Shown here in pieces: positions 22,055 through 30,420 of a DNA stretch of 39,881 bases (within the stretch, counting starts at the first letter, position 1; each line of letters begins with the position of its first letter). Both the position numbers and the translations under genes were made by a program. The stretch spans positions 19,404-59,284 of the forward strand of contig NZ_ANAD01000013.1 in assembly GCF_000341245.1 (NCBI RefSeq), written 5' to 3'. The notes beneath the pieces are model-generated. The model saw nothing but the letters and a program-made list of their open reading frames with translations, made no database searches and was not told where the DNA came from. Source of the DNA: Nocardiopsis halophila DSM 44494 (GTDB lineage Bacteria; Actinomycetota; Actinomycetes; Streptosporangiales; Streptosporangiaceae).

Positions 22055-24433
22055 ATGTCCGCTGAGCAGAGCACCGGCGAGCAGGAGGAACGGACTGCGG
22101 AGCCCGACAGGGACCCCTTGAGCCAGGGCGCCCCGGGGGTTCCCGCGACAGGGCGTGGCCCCGGCGGCGGAGAGCCTTCGCTGAAGCCCTATGACCATCC
22201 GACGGCCGGGTGGGGTGCGGCCCTGAGCGTCGGGAAAGTGCTGGCCCGGACCCGCGAGCCCGTCGAGGGACCGCGCGCGACTCTCCTGATGAACCATGAG
22301 AACAAGGGGTTCGACTGTCCCGGCTGTGCGTGGCCCGACGACCGCAAGGGTCTGCACCTGGACATCTGCGAGAACGGCATCAAACACGTCACCTGGGAGA
22401 TGACGCCCAAGCGCGCGGGCAAGGCGTTCTTCGCCGAGCACACCGTCTCAGAACTGGAGACGTGGACCGACTTCGCCCTGGAGGACCAGGGCCGACTGGT
22501 CGGGCCGCTGGTCTATAACCCCGGCTCGGACCGCTATACCCCCATCTCCTGGGAGGACGCGTTCGCCATGGTGGGCGAGCGGCTCCGATCGCTCGACTCC
22601 CCCGACCAGGCGGCGTTCTACACCTCCGGCCGCCTGAGCAACGAAGGCTCGTTCCTCTACCAGCTGTGGGTCCGCGAGTTCGGGACCAACAACCTGCCCG
22701 ACTGCTCGAACATGTGCCATGAGGCCAGCGGACGCGCGCTCACCGCCTCCATCGGCACCGGCAAGGGCACGGTGATGCTCGACGACTGGGACCAGGCCGA
22801 GGCCGTCTTCCTCCTGGGCGTCAACGCCGCGTCGAACGCCCCGAGAATGCTGACCCGCCTGGCCGAGGCCCACCGCCGCGGAGCGCGCATCGTGCACATC
22901 AACCCGCTGGTGGAAGCGGCGGCGGGACGCACCATCGTCCCGCACGACTTCGCCGCCATGGCCGCCTTCCACGCCACGCCGACCGGATCGATGAACGTCC
23001 AGCCGCGCATCGGCGGGGACCTGGCGCTGATCCGGGGGGTCGCCAAGGCGGTGCTGGAGGCCGCCGAGCGCGACCCCCACGCCATCGACCGGGAGTTCAT
23101 CGCCCGCCATACCGAGGCGTTCGAGGAGTACCGGCGGATCTGCGCCGAGACCGAGTGGACCGAGATCGAGCACGGATCCGGGGTCGGCCGGGAGCGCATC
23201 CGCCGCCTGGCCGACGTGTACATGGAGTCCCGTCGCACCATCATCGCCTGGTGCCTGGGCGTCACCCAGCAGGAGCACGGGGTCGACACCGTGCGCGAGA
23301 TCGTCAACCTCCTCCTGCTGCGGGGCAACATCGGCCGCGAGGGCGCGGGGCCGTGCCCCATCCGGGGGCACAGCAACGTGCAGGGCAACCGGACCTGCGG
23401 AATCGACCACCACCCTAAGGAGGCGTTCCTCGACCGGCTGGAGGAGGTGTGCGGCCTCACCGCTCCCCGCAGCCCCGGCCTGGACACGGTCCGCACCCTC
23501 GAAGCCTTGGAGCGGGGCGATGTGAAGGTGCTCATCGGGATGGGCGGAAACTTCGCCATGGCGGTCCCGGACACCGCGCGTGCCGCGGAGGCTCTGCGCC
23601 GTTGCGAGCTCACCGTCCACGTCAGTACCAAGCTGAACCGCAGCCACCTCGTGCACGGCAGAGAGGCGCTGATCCTGCCCTGCCTCGGGCGCAGCGAGCG
23701 GGACGTCCGCGCGGGCACCGAGCAGGGGGTGACGGTCGAGGACTCCATGAGCATGGTGCACCTGTCCTATGGCATGAAGCGTCCGGCCTCCCCGCACCTG
23801 ATGTCGGAGCCCGCGATCATCTGCGGCCTGGCGCGGGCGACGCTCCCGGAGAGCGCTACGCCCTGGGAGCGCTACGCGGACGACTATGACGCCGTCCGGG
23901 ACACCATGGGCGAGGTCCTCGACGGCTTCGAGGACTTCAACCGCCGGGTACGGCGCCCGCTCGGGTTCCGCATCGCCCAGCCGGCCCGCGAACGGGTCTT
24001 CCTGACGGGTTCGGGCAAGGCGGAGTTCTCGACGGCCGGCGTGCCGGACACCGACCCCGGGGACGGGCTGCTGACGCTCAGCACGGTCCGCTCGCACGAC
24101 CAGTGGAACACCACGGTCTACTCCGATGACGACCGCTACCGGGGACTGAGCAACCTGCGCACCGCCGTCTTCATGAACCGGGAGGACATGAGTGACCGGG
24201 GGCTGCGGGAGTTCGACCACGTGGACGTCACGAGCATCGCCAAGGACGGGAGGCGGCGCACCGTCTACGGGTACAGGGCGGTTCCCTACGACATCCCGCG
24301 CGGCTGTGCGACGGGGTACATGCCGGAGATGAACGCCCTCCTGCCGCTCGGGGACTTCAGCCCGCAGAGCGGCCAACCTCTGATGAAGCACATGCGCGTG
24401 GAGATCAGGGGGTCGGCCCGTCCGCGCCGCTGA
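22055..24433 (+). CDS. YdeP-type molybdopterin oxidoreductase (FdhF/YdeP family)
   Basis: A 792-residue cytosolic protein of the formate-dehydrogenase-like superfamily. 'FDCPGCAWPDD' (C88, C91) is the signature of the YdeP subgroup; it lacks the full four-Cys iron-sulphur cluster motif of true formate dehydrogenases. 'TSGRLSNEGSFLYQLWVREFGTNNLPDCSNMCHE' holds Cys221, the likely molybdenum ligand region. 'DQAEAVFLLGVNAASNAPRML', 'GNIGREGAGPCPIRGHSNVQGNRTCGI' and the C-terminal 'LTLSTVRSHDQWNTTVYSDDDRYRGL' bind the bis-guanine-dinucleotide cofactor. The first 40 residues are a polar, disordered-looking extension. ATG 22055 has GAGGAG five bases upstream. Substrate unknown; E. coli YdeP is linked to acid resistance. 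The OFA transporter upstream makes a C1/oxalate role imaginable but unproven. Confidence 0.92.
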   Translation: MSAEQSTGEQEERTAEPDRDPLSQGAPGVPATGRGPGGGEPSLKPYDHPTAGWGAALSVGKVLARTREPVEGPRATLLMNHENKGFDCPGCAWPDDRKGLHLDICENGIKHVTWEMTPKRAGKAFFAEHTVSELETWTDFALEDQGRLVGPLVYNPGSDRYTPISWEDAFAMVGERLRSLDSPDQAAFYTSGRLSNEGSFLYQLWVREFGTNNLPDCSNMCHEASGRALTASIGTGKGTVMLDDWDQAEAVFLLGVNAASNAPRMLTRLAEAHRRGARIVHINPLVEAAAGRTIVPHDFAAMAAFHATPTGSMNVQPRIGGDLALIRGVAKAVLEAAERDPHAIDREFIARHTEAFEEYRRICAETEWTEIEHGSGVGRERIRRLADVYMESRRTIIAWCLGVTQQEHGVDTVREIVNLLLLRGNIGREGAGPCPIRGHSNVQGNRTCGIDHHPKEAFLDRLEEVCGLTAPRSPGLDTVRTLEALERGDVKVLIGMGGNFAMAVPDTARAAEALRRCELTVHVSTKLNRSHLVHGREALILPCLGRSERDVRAGTEQGVTVEDSMSMVHLSYGMKRPASPHLMSEPAIICGLARATLPESATPWERYADDYDAVRDTMGEVLDGFEDFNRRVRRPLGFRIAQPARERVFLTGSGKAEFSTAGVPDTDPGDGLLTLSTVRSHDQWNTTVYSDDDRYRGLSNLRTAVFMNREDMSDRGLREFDHVDVTSIAKDGRRRTVYGYRAVPYDIPRGCATGYMPEMNALLPLGDFSPQSGQPLMKHMRVEIRGSARPRR

Positions 24434-24630
24434 ACGGCGACGGTGGCGAAGCCGCGCTCACGACGGGTGCCCGCGTAGGCGAGCCCGAAGACCGGGAGGG
24501 CCGTTACGAGCGGCCCGCCGGCCGGAACGCCGTGGCCGGAAGTGGTCGCGTGCCCGACCGCGCTGATGCCCACGCACACCGCCGCGAAGGCGGCGGCGCG
24601 GACGGCGCGCAGCGGGGACGGGTCGGCCAT
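24434..24630 (-). pseudogene. 3'-truncated actinobacterial membrane protein gene
   Basis: From ATG 24630, with GGAAG about seven bases upstream, the frame reads 'MADPSPLRAVRAAAFAAVCV', then 'ISAVGHATTSGHGVPAGG', 'ALPVFGLAYAGTRRERGF'. This looks like the N-terminal 60-65 residues of an actinobacterial integral membrane protein type with two N-terminal helices and a conserved RERG. The recognisable part ends at about 24435, next to the stop codon (24431-24433) of the convergent YdeP gene. Beyond that the frame runs antisense through YdeP to a stop at 24286, with no family-like sequence. I therefore call it a fragment lacking the remaining helices. It could instead be a short protein with a non-native tail; family recognition is from memory. 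Confidence 0.5.
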
Positions 24631-24883
24631 GGCAGGACTTCCGCACGAATGCCGGGCCTGCGGTAACCGGGGTAGGGATGATCGGGTTCCGGGACCGGCA
24701 CTCGGGGCGTCCGGAGACGGTGCGGGCGGACGCGGGGGACGCGGGCGTGCGCACACTGCCCCCGCACCGACCCGGCGCATGCCCGGAACCGGCCGGTCAG
24801 GGGATCAGTATGCTCACCGCGCGGCCTCTGCCCCGGCCCATCGCCCCCGTCTCCCCCGGTCTCCTCCTGGAAGCGGTGCCTCC

Positions 24884-25804
24884 ATGCTCACGGGCCCTCT
24901 CGGCCTCGCCCTCCTGCTCTCCATCTCCGCCGTGATCGCGGGCGCGAACCTGGTGTGGGTACGGCGCCCGCGGGTGCGCACGGAGAGGCTCCTCCGGGAG
25001 GGGGTGCAGTGCGACGCCGAGGTGACCGAGGTCGGCGAGCTCTCCCCGCCGACGCAGACCGAGCCGACGTTCACCCTCCGCTACTCCTCTCCCGGCGGCG
25101 AGGAGCACCGCCGCTCGTTCACCGAGGGGTTCCGCGGCATCGTCCCTGAACCGGGGTGGACCGTCCGGGTGGCCTTCGATCCGCGCGCCCCCGAGAAGGC
25201 CGAGATCATCCACAACCCCTACCTCCACCCGCTCCCGGGTGCCCCTGAGCCGCCACCGCCGAACCGTGCCCTGGTGCTCGTGCACTCCTACGGCCCCGCG
25301 CTCTACGCCGCGCTCATCGCCGTCCTCGCGCTCCCCTTGGCGTTCGTGGGTCCGTCGCCGCTCATGGTCCTCATGAGCGCGCCGTTCTTCCTGATCGCGC
25401 TCTACGTCATCGGCCGGGCATGGCTCTCCAACCGCCACGTTCGGCCGGGACTGTGGCACGACCCCGCCGAAGCCCGGGCGACCGTCACGCACTGCTGGGT
25501 GGAGCACGGCAGCAAGGGCAGGAAGTACCACCCGTTCAGCGTCGAGTTCCGCCTCCCGGACGGCCGCCGCTTCCACCGGGGCGTGCCCACCGATTCCGCA
25601 CACGTCAGGAGCACGGTGGGCCAGGTGCGGCCGGTCGTCTACGTCCCCTCGGACCCGACGATCGTGTACGCGGGTTCGGCGCGCGCGGTACGCCGGACCG
25701 TCTCCCTGGGGCGCGGGTTGGCGCTCGGAGTGAGCGTTCTCTTCTGCGGCCTCGGGACGGTTCCCGTCCTGCTCATCCTGTTCCTCTCCGTGCTCGAGTC
25801 CTGA
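24884..25804 (+). CDS. DUF3592-like membrane protein, first of a tandem pair
   Basis: A 306-residue protein: N-terminal helix (about 4-24), then a soluble beta-rich segment 'REGVQCDAEVTEVGELSPP ... FTLRYSSPGGEEHRRSF' followed by 'GWTVRVAFDPRAPEKAEI'. Two helices (about 130-175) come next, a second copy of the soluble segment ('EARATVTHCWVEHG ... VEFRLPDGRRFHRG ... VGQVRPVVYVPSDPTIVYAG'), and a C-terminal helix. The repeated 'A.V......(polar)...Y...DG...F......G..V.V.YDP.DP' is the DUF3592 pattern. ATG 24884 is the first plausible start; GGAAG lies about ten bases upstream. Function is unknown. Its paralogue follows after 179 bases. Confidence 0.8.
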   Translation: MLTGPLGLALLLSISAVIAGANLVWVRRPRVRTERLLREGVQCDAEVTEVGELSPPTQTEPTFTLRYSSPGGEEHRRSFTEGFRGIVPEPGWTVRVAFDPRAPEKAEIIHNPYLHPLPGAPEPPPPNRALVLVHSYGPALYAALIAVLALPLAFVGPSPLMVLMSAPFFLIALYVIGRAWLSNRHVRPGLWHDPAEARATVTHCWVEHGSKGRKYHPFSVEFRLPDGRRFHRGVPTDSAHVRSTVGQVRPVVYVPSDPTIVYAGSARAVRRTVSLGRGLALGVSVLFCGLGTVPVLLILFLSVLES

Positions 25805-25983
25805 CCGTTCCAGCGGCGGACCCGGCCGATCCCGCCCGAGGGCCGACGACCATCCGTCGAGGTGTGAAGGGCCCGGGGACCGCGGCCCACGGCCGGCGGT
25901 CCTGCCGCTGTAACATCGTGCGGCACTTGCCCCTGATCTCCGAACCGGGCCTGGCCGACGGTCCCCAGAGAAAGGGCGGTCCC
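25805..25983. other. Spacer between the DUF3592 paralogues
   Basis: 179 bases with scattered GC inverted repeats but no clear terminator or open frame. A promoter for the second paralogue cannot be singled out. Confidence 0.4.
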
Positions 25984-26904
25984 GTGGCGGACGTCGACAC
26001 CCTTCTGCCCGTCCTGATCGTCGCCGTGGTGCTCATCGGCGGGATCATCAATGTGGTCCGCAGTGTCCGCAAGCGGATGCGGCGGAACAAGCGCGCCCAG
26101 GACGGCGTCCAGAGCGAGGCCGAGGTTGTGGCGGTCGGGGAGCCGTCTCCGCCTGAGCAGACCGAGGCACCGTTCACGCTGCGCTACTTCTCGCCGGACG
26201 GCCGACAGTACGAGCGGGACTTCACCAGGGGCTTCCGAGGGATCGTCCCGGTGCCCGGCTGGCGTGTGCGGGTGCTCTTCGACCCCGAGGACCCCGGGAA
26301 CATCGAGATCACCGACAACCCTTATCTGCACCCGATCCCGGGAGCCTCGCCGCCTCAGGCGCCCAGACCCGTGCTCCGCTATATCGCCCCGCCCGTGTCC
26401 GCCTTGGCGATCGCCCTGTACGCGTACCTGTCCTTCTCGGCGTTCTCCAGCGGCGGCACGTTGCTCCCGGTCGCCGTCGGGGGCCTGTTCACCCTCGTCG
26501 GCCTGGTGTTCCTCTTCATCGGGATCGGCGTCTGGCGCAGCCAGAGACGTCTTCGGGAGGAACCCGCCCATACGACGGGAACCGTCACGCATTCGTGGCA
26601 GGAGACCCGGCGCAGGCGGGACTCCGACGGCGGCACGACGTACCGCACCTTCTATCCGTACACGGTGCACTACGTCCTCCCCGACGGGAGGCACGTGCAC
26701 AAGCGCAGCCCCTCCTCTTCCGGGCAGCGGGTACGGGCCGTGGGCGAGCGGACGCAGGTCCTGTACGACCCCTCCGACCCGACGAGCTTCGACGCCGAGG
26801 GCTCGTCCGCGTCGACCGTCCTGCCGCTGGTCCTCCTCGGATTCGGCATCGTCTTCCCGCTCCTCGGGAGTACGATCGCCGTGGTGTCCCGGCTCGCTTC
26901 CTGA
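25984..26904 (+). CDS. DUF3592-like membrane protein, second of a tandem pair
   Basis: Also 306 residues and clearly paralogous to its upstream neighbour: shared 'Q.EAEV.(A/E)VGE.SPP.QTE..FTLRY.SP.G', 'GFRGIVP.PGW.VRV.FDP..P...EI..NPYLHP.PGA' and 'GTVTHSW' / 'ATVTHCW'. The second soluble half reads 'YPYTVHYVLPDGRHVHKRS ... VRAVGERTQVLYDPSDPTSF'. It has an N-terminal helix at about 7-25, two central helices and a C-terminal helix. GTG 25984 follows AAAGGGCGG. Both are predicted to face soluble domains to one side of the membrane. Function unknown. Confidence 0.82.
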   Translation: MADVDTLLPVLIVAVVLIGGIINVVRSVRKRMRRNKRAQDGVQSEAEVVAVGEPSPPEQTEAPFTLRYFSPDGRQYERDFTRGFRGIVPVPGWRVRVLFDPEDPGNIEITDNPYLHPIPGASPPQAPRPVLRYIAPPVSALAIALYAYLSFSAFSSGGTLLPVAVGGLFTLVGLVFLFIGIGVWRSQRRLREEPAHTTGTVTHSWQETRRRRDSDGGTTYRTFYPYTVHYVLPDGRHVHKRSPSSSGQRVRAVGERTQVLYDPSDPTSFDAEGSSASTVLPLVLLGFGIVFPLLGSTIAVVSRLAS

Positions 26905-27024
26905 ACAGGGCGTCCGGCCCGGGCCGCGCCGCCGGCCCGGACCGCTGGTACTGTTCCGGCGCACCCGGCCGCGCCGCCCGTATCGGGGCCGCGGCACCGC
27001 CCGAGGACAGGAGCGTCACCCGCC

Positions 27025-27240
27025 ATGCCCGAGACCAGTGAGTACGCCGCCACCTTCGAGCTGGTCGACGTCGACGGCGACGGCTGTATCTCCGCCGAGG
27101 AGCTGGTCAGCCTCATGGACAAGCTCGGCGGAAAGGTGACCCGCGAGCGCGCCGAGGCCCTCATCGCCGCCATGGACAGCGACGGCGACGGCCTCATCAC
27201 GCTGGAGGAGTACACCCGCTTCATGAACGAGCGCTCCTGA
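27025..27240 (+). CDS. Two-EF-hand calcium-binding protein
   Basis: A 71-residue acidic calmodulin-like protein with two complete EF-hand loops: DVDGDGCISAEE (15-26) and DSDGDGLITLEE (51-62). Each has Asp at 1, 3 and 5, Gly at 6, Ile at 8 and Glu at 12, so both should bind calcium. Helices flank each loop and a short linker (KLGGKVTRERAEALIAAM) joins them. No signal peptide or membrane segment, so it is a cytosolic calcium sensor or buffer. ATG 27025 has AGGAG about eleven bases upstream. It converges with the secreted nuclease-like gene. Confidence 0.93.
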   Translation: MPETSEYAATFELVDVDGDGCISAEELVSLMDKLGGKVTRERAEALIAAMDSDGDGLITLEEYTRFMNERS

Positions 27241-27244
27241 GGCC

Positions 27245-27278
27245 GACGCCGTCGCGGCGTCCCGCCCCTCCGGGGGCG
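27245..27278. terminator. Two small hairpins between convergent genes
   Basis: GACGCCG-tcg-CGGCGTC at 27245-27261 and CGCCCC-tccg-GGGGCG at 27263-27278 lie between the stop codons at 27240 (+) and 27295 (-). Confidence 0.5.
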
Positions 27279-27294
27279 TTCGCCGCCGCAGGCC

Positions 27295-28533
27295 TCAGCG
27301 CAGGTCGACCCAGACGAGGCGGTGGTCGGAAGCGGCCGCCGCCGTGTCCGCCACCGGGTCGTCGGTGGTGGGCCAGTACACGCCCGAGCCGCGCACCGGA
27401 AGCCCCCGCGAGGGCAGGACGTAGTCGACGCGCAGGTTGCCGGGCGCCTCGTCGTTGAAGTCGGCCGTGTCGTGGGCGGGGTCGCCGGTGTGGCCGTCGT
27501 TGGCACCGCCCTGCAGCTCGGCGGCCTCCGCGCCGCCCTCGGCCCGCGGCACCTCCCGGCCGTTGACCCGGGGCGCCTCCAGCAGGCGCGCGACGGCGCG
27601 CGGGTGGCCGGCGCCGTCCTCGGGGTCGCTGTTCAGGTCGCCGGCGACGACGAACCGGGAGCCCGGCGCGAGACCGCCGTGCCTTCCGGTGTCGTCGTAG
27701 ATGTAACGGCCCTTGCGGGGCGTGGTGTAGTCGGCCCAGAACCGGATCTCATCGTGGTTGCGGAGCACGTTCCTGCGCTCGGGCCCGTCGAAGGCGGGGG
27801 GTGTGGGGTGCGCCGCGAGAAGGTGCACGGGGCGGCCGTGTCCCACCCGGATGGGCACGTCCCAGTGGCTCTTGGAGGACAGGCGCAGCTCTTCGAGCTC
27901 CTCCTCGGAGTAGAAGCCCTCCCCGGTCTCAGGGTCCTCTGGAAGAAGGGCTCCGGGCATGTCGGCCCAGCGGAAGTTCTGGAAGGTGCGCACCCGGTCG
28001 GTGGCGATGGGGTGCTTGGAGTAGACCACCATGCCGTACTGGCCCGGGTACTGCCCGAACCCGAAGGCGTCCCCGGCGTATCCGGGCTCACCCGGTTCGG
28101 TGACCGTCTCCCCGTTGTTGTCCAGGTCCAGGCCTGAGGCGACGCCGGTGTTGACCGGTGCGGCGTACCGGTAGGGGTAGTCCACGGGGTCCGCGCCGCT
28201 CTGGCCGACGGACAGGTAGTTGCGCTGGAAGAGCTCGGCGGCCCGTCCCTCCTCGTCATAGTCGAACTCGTTGACCAGCAGGACGTCGGGGTCCGCGCGC
28301 TGGATGATCTCGGCCGCGGCGGCCGCCTGCTCGTCGTCCGGCGTGGACAGGTCCTCGATGAGCTCGCCCTCCGCACTGCGGTGCAGGGAGGCGTTATAGG
28401 TCGCGAACCGCACGCCCTCAGGGCCGGAACCGGCGCCCCTCTCGGCGGGCGCGGCGTTCGCGGGGGCGGTAGGGAAGAGGAACGCGGCCGCAGCGAGTGC
28501 GGCCGCGCCTGCGGGGAGAGCGCGGGGGTTCAT
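27295..28533 (-). CDS. Secreted endonuclease/exonuclease/phosphatase-family protein
   Basis: A 412-residue exported protein: signal peptide about 1-28 (RALPAGAAALAAAAF, cleavage near ANAAPA). The EEP fold shows in 'VRFATYNASLHR' (first strand, Asn), 'DVLLVNEFDYDE' (metal Glu), 'VHLLAAHPTPPAF', 'FVVAGDLNSDPEDG' (GDxN), 'LRVDYVLPSRGL' and 'ASDHRLVWVDL' (catalytic SDH). Substrate may be DNA, RNA or a phosphoester such as an inositol lipid. ATG 28533 has GAGAGG five bases upstream. It lies 100 bases downstream of the GH13 gene and may be separately transcribed (TAGGGT -10-like hexamer in the gap). Confidence 0.88.
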   Translation of the reverse strand: MNPRALPAGAAALAAAAFLFPTAPANAAPAERGAGSGPEGVRFATYNASLHRSAEGELIEDLSTPDDEQAAAAAEIIQRADPDVLLVNEFDYDEEGRAAELFQRNYLSVGQSGADPVDYPYRYAAPVNTGVASGLDLDNNGETVTEPGEPGYAGDAFGFGQYPGQYGMVVYSKHPIATDRVRTFQNFRWADMPGALLPEDPETGEGFYSEEELEELRLSSKSHWDVPIRVGHGRPVHLLAAHPTPPAFDGPERRNVLRNHDEIRFWADYTTPRKGRYIYDDTGRHGGLAPGSRFVVAGDLNSDPEDGAGHPRAVARLLEAPRVNGREVPRAEGGAEAAELQGGANDGHTGDPAHDTADFNDEAPGNLRVDYVLPSRGLPVRGSGVYWPTTDDPVADTAAAASDHRLVWVDLR

Positions 28534-28635
28534 GCACACCTCTCGTCATCATCGTGAGCGGTGGAGAAGTGTGCCGACCCTAACCGACCACCGGGTGGAT
28601 CCAGGGTGGCCGCCGGCCGACACACGGGCGGCGCC

Positions 28636-30240
28636 TCAGCGCTGGAAGATCCCGAATCCGAACCCCTCCACCTCGATCCCCGACCGGGTGCACTCGGCCC
28701 CCTCGACCAGGAGCGGGCGCGAGGACCCGTACCCGGGGAGCGCCAGCGCGGCCGGCTCCCGGCGCGGGTTGACCGCGACCAGGTAGCACCCGTCGCGCTC
28801 GTAGACCAGCGGGTACCCGTCGTAAGCGACCTCCGCGGTGCCGCCGGTCCCCAGACCGGGGTGGGCCTTGCGCAGCGCGGTCAACCGCCGGACCAGGTTG
28901 AGCAGCGACCCCTCGTCGGCCCACTGGGAGGCGGCGTCGGGGCGCTCAGGGGCCGGGTCCAAGGGCAGGTAGAAGCGGTCCTCGGGGGCGGCGGAGAAGC
29001 CCGCGCCGGGTGTGGAGTCCCACTGCATGGGGGTCCGCGATCCCGCCCGGTTGCGGCGGGCCCCGGTGGAGCTGCCCTCCTTGTCGGGCAGGCCGGGTAC
29101 GTACCGCATGCCGATCTCGTCGCCGTAGTAGACGGCCGGCAGGGCGGGCCAGGTCAGCAGGAAGGCGAAGGCCGCCCGGAGCTGCTCGGGCCCGCGCGGC
29201 CCGCAGGCCAGCCGGGAGAAGTCGTGGTTGGACGTGGGCAGGGCGATGTGCCCGGCGTCCCCGACGGCGGCCGTGGCCGCGCGCCAGGCCCGCAGGAAGG
29301 TCGCGGCGGATCCGCCTCCCTCGGCGTCGAAGTAGCAGGCGGAGCCGGAGAAGTCCCATGGGCCGAGGTCGGTTCCGGCGCGGTTGTCCCACAGCGACCG
29401 CAGGGCGCCGCCGCGGGTGGGGCCGCCGAAGTGCAGCAGGAAGTCGGCGTCGAACCCGGCGGGGACCGAGGTGGCGGGGTCCCCCCACTCGGCGAACAGC
29501 ACCGCCTCGGGGTGGTCGGCCTCCAGCCGGGCGCGCAGCCCGGTCCAGACCTCGGCCGTGCGCCGGTGCCCGGGATCGTCCTTGACCAGCGAGTGCGCCA
29601 TGTCCACGCGGAAGCCGGCGACCCCTTTGCCGAGCCAGTGGTCCATGACCTCCAGCAGCGCGCGGCGGTTGGCCTCGGGGCCGGGGGCGTCGACGGGGCG
29701 GCGCCAGGGCTGGCCGGGGCGGGGGTGGGCGTAGCCGAAGTTGAGCGCGGGCTGGTGGTCGAAGAAGTTGGGCAGGTAGTGGCCCTCGCGGGGGCCCGGC
29801 GAGGGCACGAACCCGCGCACCGGGCGGTCGGACCAGATGTAGCGGTCGTCCTCGGGGTCCTGGACGGCCTTCTTGAACCAGGGGTGCTGGTCGGAAGTGT
29901 GCCCGGCGACCAGGTCGAGAAGGACGCGGATGCCGCGCCGCCCGGCCTCCTGGACGAGGTGGGCCAGGTCCTCATCGGTGCCGTAGCGCGGGGCGATGGA
30001 GAAGTAGTCCGAGACGTCGTAGCCGGCGTCGTGGAAGGGCGAGGCGAAGCAGGGGTTGATCCAGACGGCGTCGATTCCGAGCCGTTCCAGGTGGTCCAGG
30101 CGCGAGGCGATGCCGCGCAGGTCCCCGATGCCGTCGCCGTCGGAGTCGGCGAAGCTCTGCGGGTAGATCTGGTACAGGACGGCCCGGTCGAGCCAGGCGG
30201 GACGCGGGCGGCGGGCGGTGCGGTCGGCGCGGTCGGCCAT
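28636..30240 (-). CDS. GH13 alpha-glucosidase/alpha-amylase-family glycosidase
   Basis: A 534-residue cytosolic protein without signal peptide, in keeping with an intracellular oligosaccharide hydrolase or related GH13 enzyme. Conserved regions: 'AVLYQIYPQSFADSDGDGIGDL' at the N-terminus, region I 'DLVAGHTSDQHPWF' (D109, H114), region II 'GFRVDMAHS' (nucleophile D213), region III 'VLFAEWGD' (acid/base E251), region IV 'TSNHDFSR' (stabiliser D340). The canonical Asn before His in region I is Gly113. The C-terminal segment (about 440-534) is a beta domain. ATG 30240 has GGAGGA ten bases upstream. No sugar transporter is adjacent; specificity cannot be read. Confidence 0.92.
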   Translation of the reverse strand: MADRADRTARRPRPAWLDRAVLYQIYPQSFADSDGDGIGDLRGIASRLDHLERLGIDAVWINPCFASPFHDAGYDVSDYFSIAPRYGTDEDLAHLVQEAGRRGIRVLLDLVAGHTSDQHPWFKKAVQDPEDDRYIWSDRPVRGFVPSPGPREGHYLPNFFDHQPALNFGYAHPRPGQPWRRPVDAPGPEANRRALLEVMDHWLGKGVAGFRVDMAHSLVKDDPGHRRTAEVWTGLRARLEADHPEAVLFAEWGDPATSVPAGFDADFLLHFGGPTRGGALRSLWDNRAGTDLGPWDFSGSACYFDAEGGGSAATFLRAWRAATAAVGDAGHIALPTSNHDFSRLACGPRGPEQLRAAFAFLLTWPALPAVYYGDEIGMRYVPGLPDKEGSSTGARRNRAGSRTPMQWDSTPGAGFSAAPEDRFYLPLDPAPERPDAASQWADEGSLLNLVRRLTALRKAHPGLGTGGTAEVAYDGYPLVYERDGCYLVAVNPRREPAALALPGYGSSRPLLVEGAECTRSGIEVEGFGFGIFQR

Positions 30241-30369
30241 GAGCGTGCGGTCCTCCGTGGACGGGACACGGGACACGGGCGGAGACCGGGCGTCCCCGAA
30301 GAAGGCGATGCCCGCCGGACGCCGCCCGCTAACGCTGCCGTCGGCCGGTTCCGGCCACGGCAGTCGGAG

Positions 30370-30414
30370 CCGGGGCGGCGGTACCGGGGGTGGCGGCCGC
30401 CCCCGCCGCCCCGG
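30370..30414 (-). terminator. Terminator of the nucleotidyltransferase gene
   Basis: Perfect 12-bp arms CCGGGGCGGCGG (30370-30381) and CCGCCGCCCCGG (30403-30414), with inner G/C pairing, just beyond the stop at 30421 on the minus strand. A second hairpin, CTGCCG-N-GGCCGG-tt-CCGGCC-N-CGGCAG, lies at 30335-30363 upstream of the GH13 gene. Confidence 0.6.
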
Positions 30415-30420
30415 TCCGGC

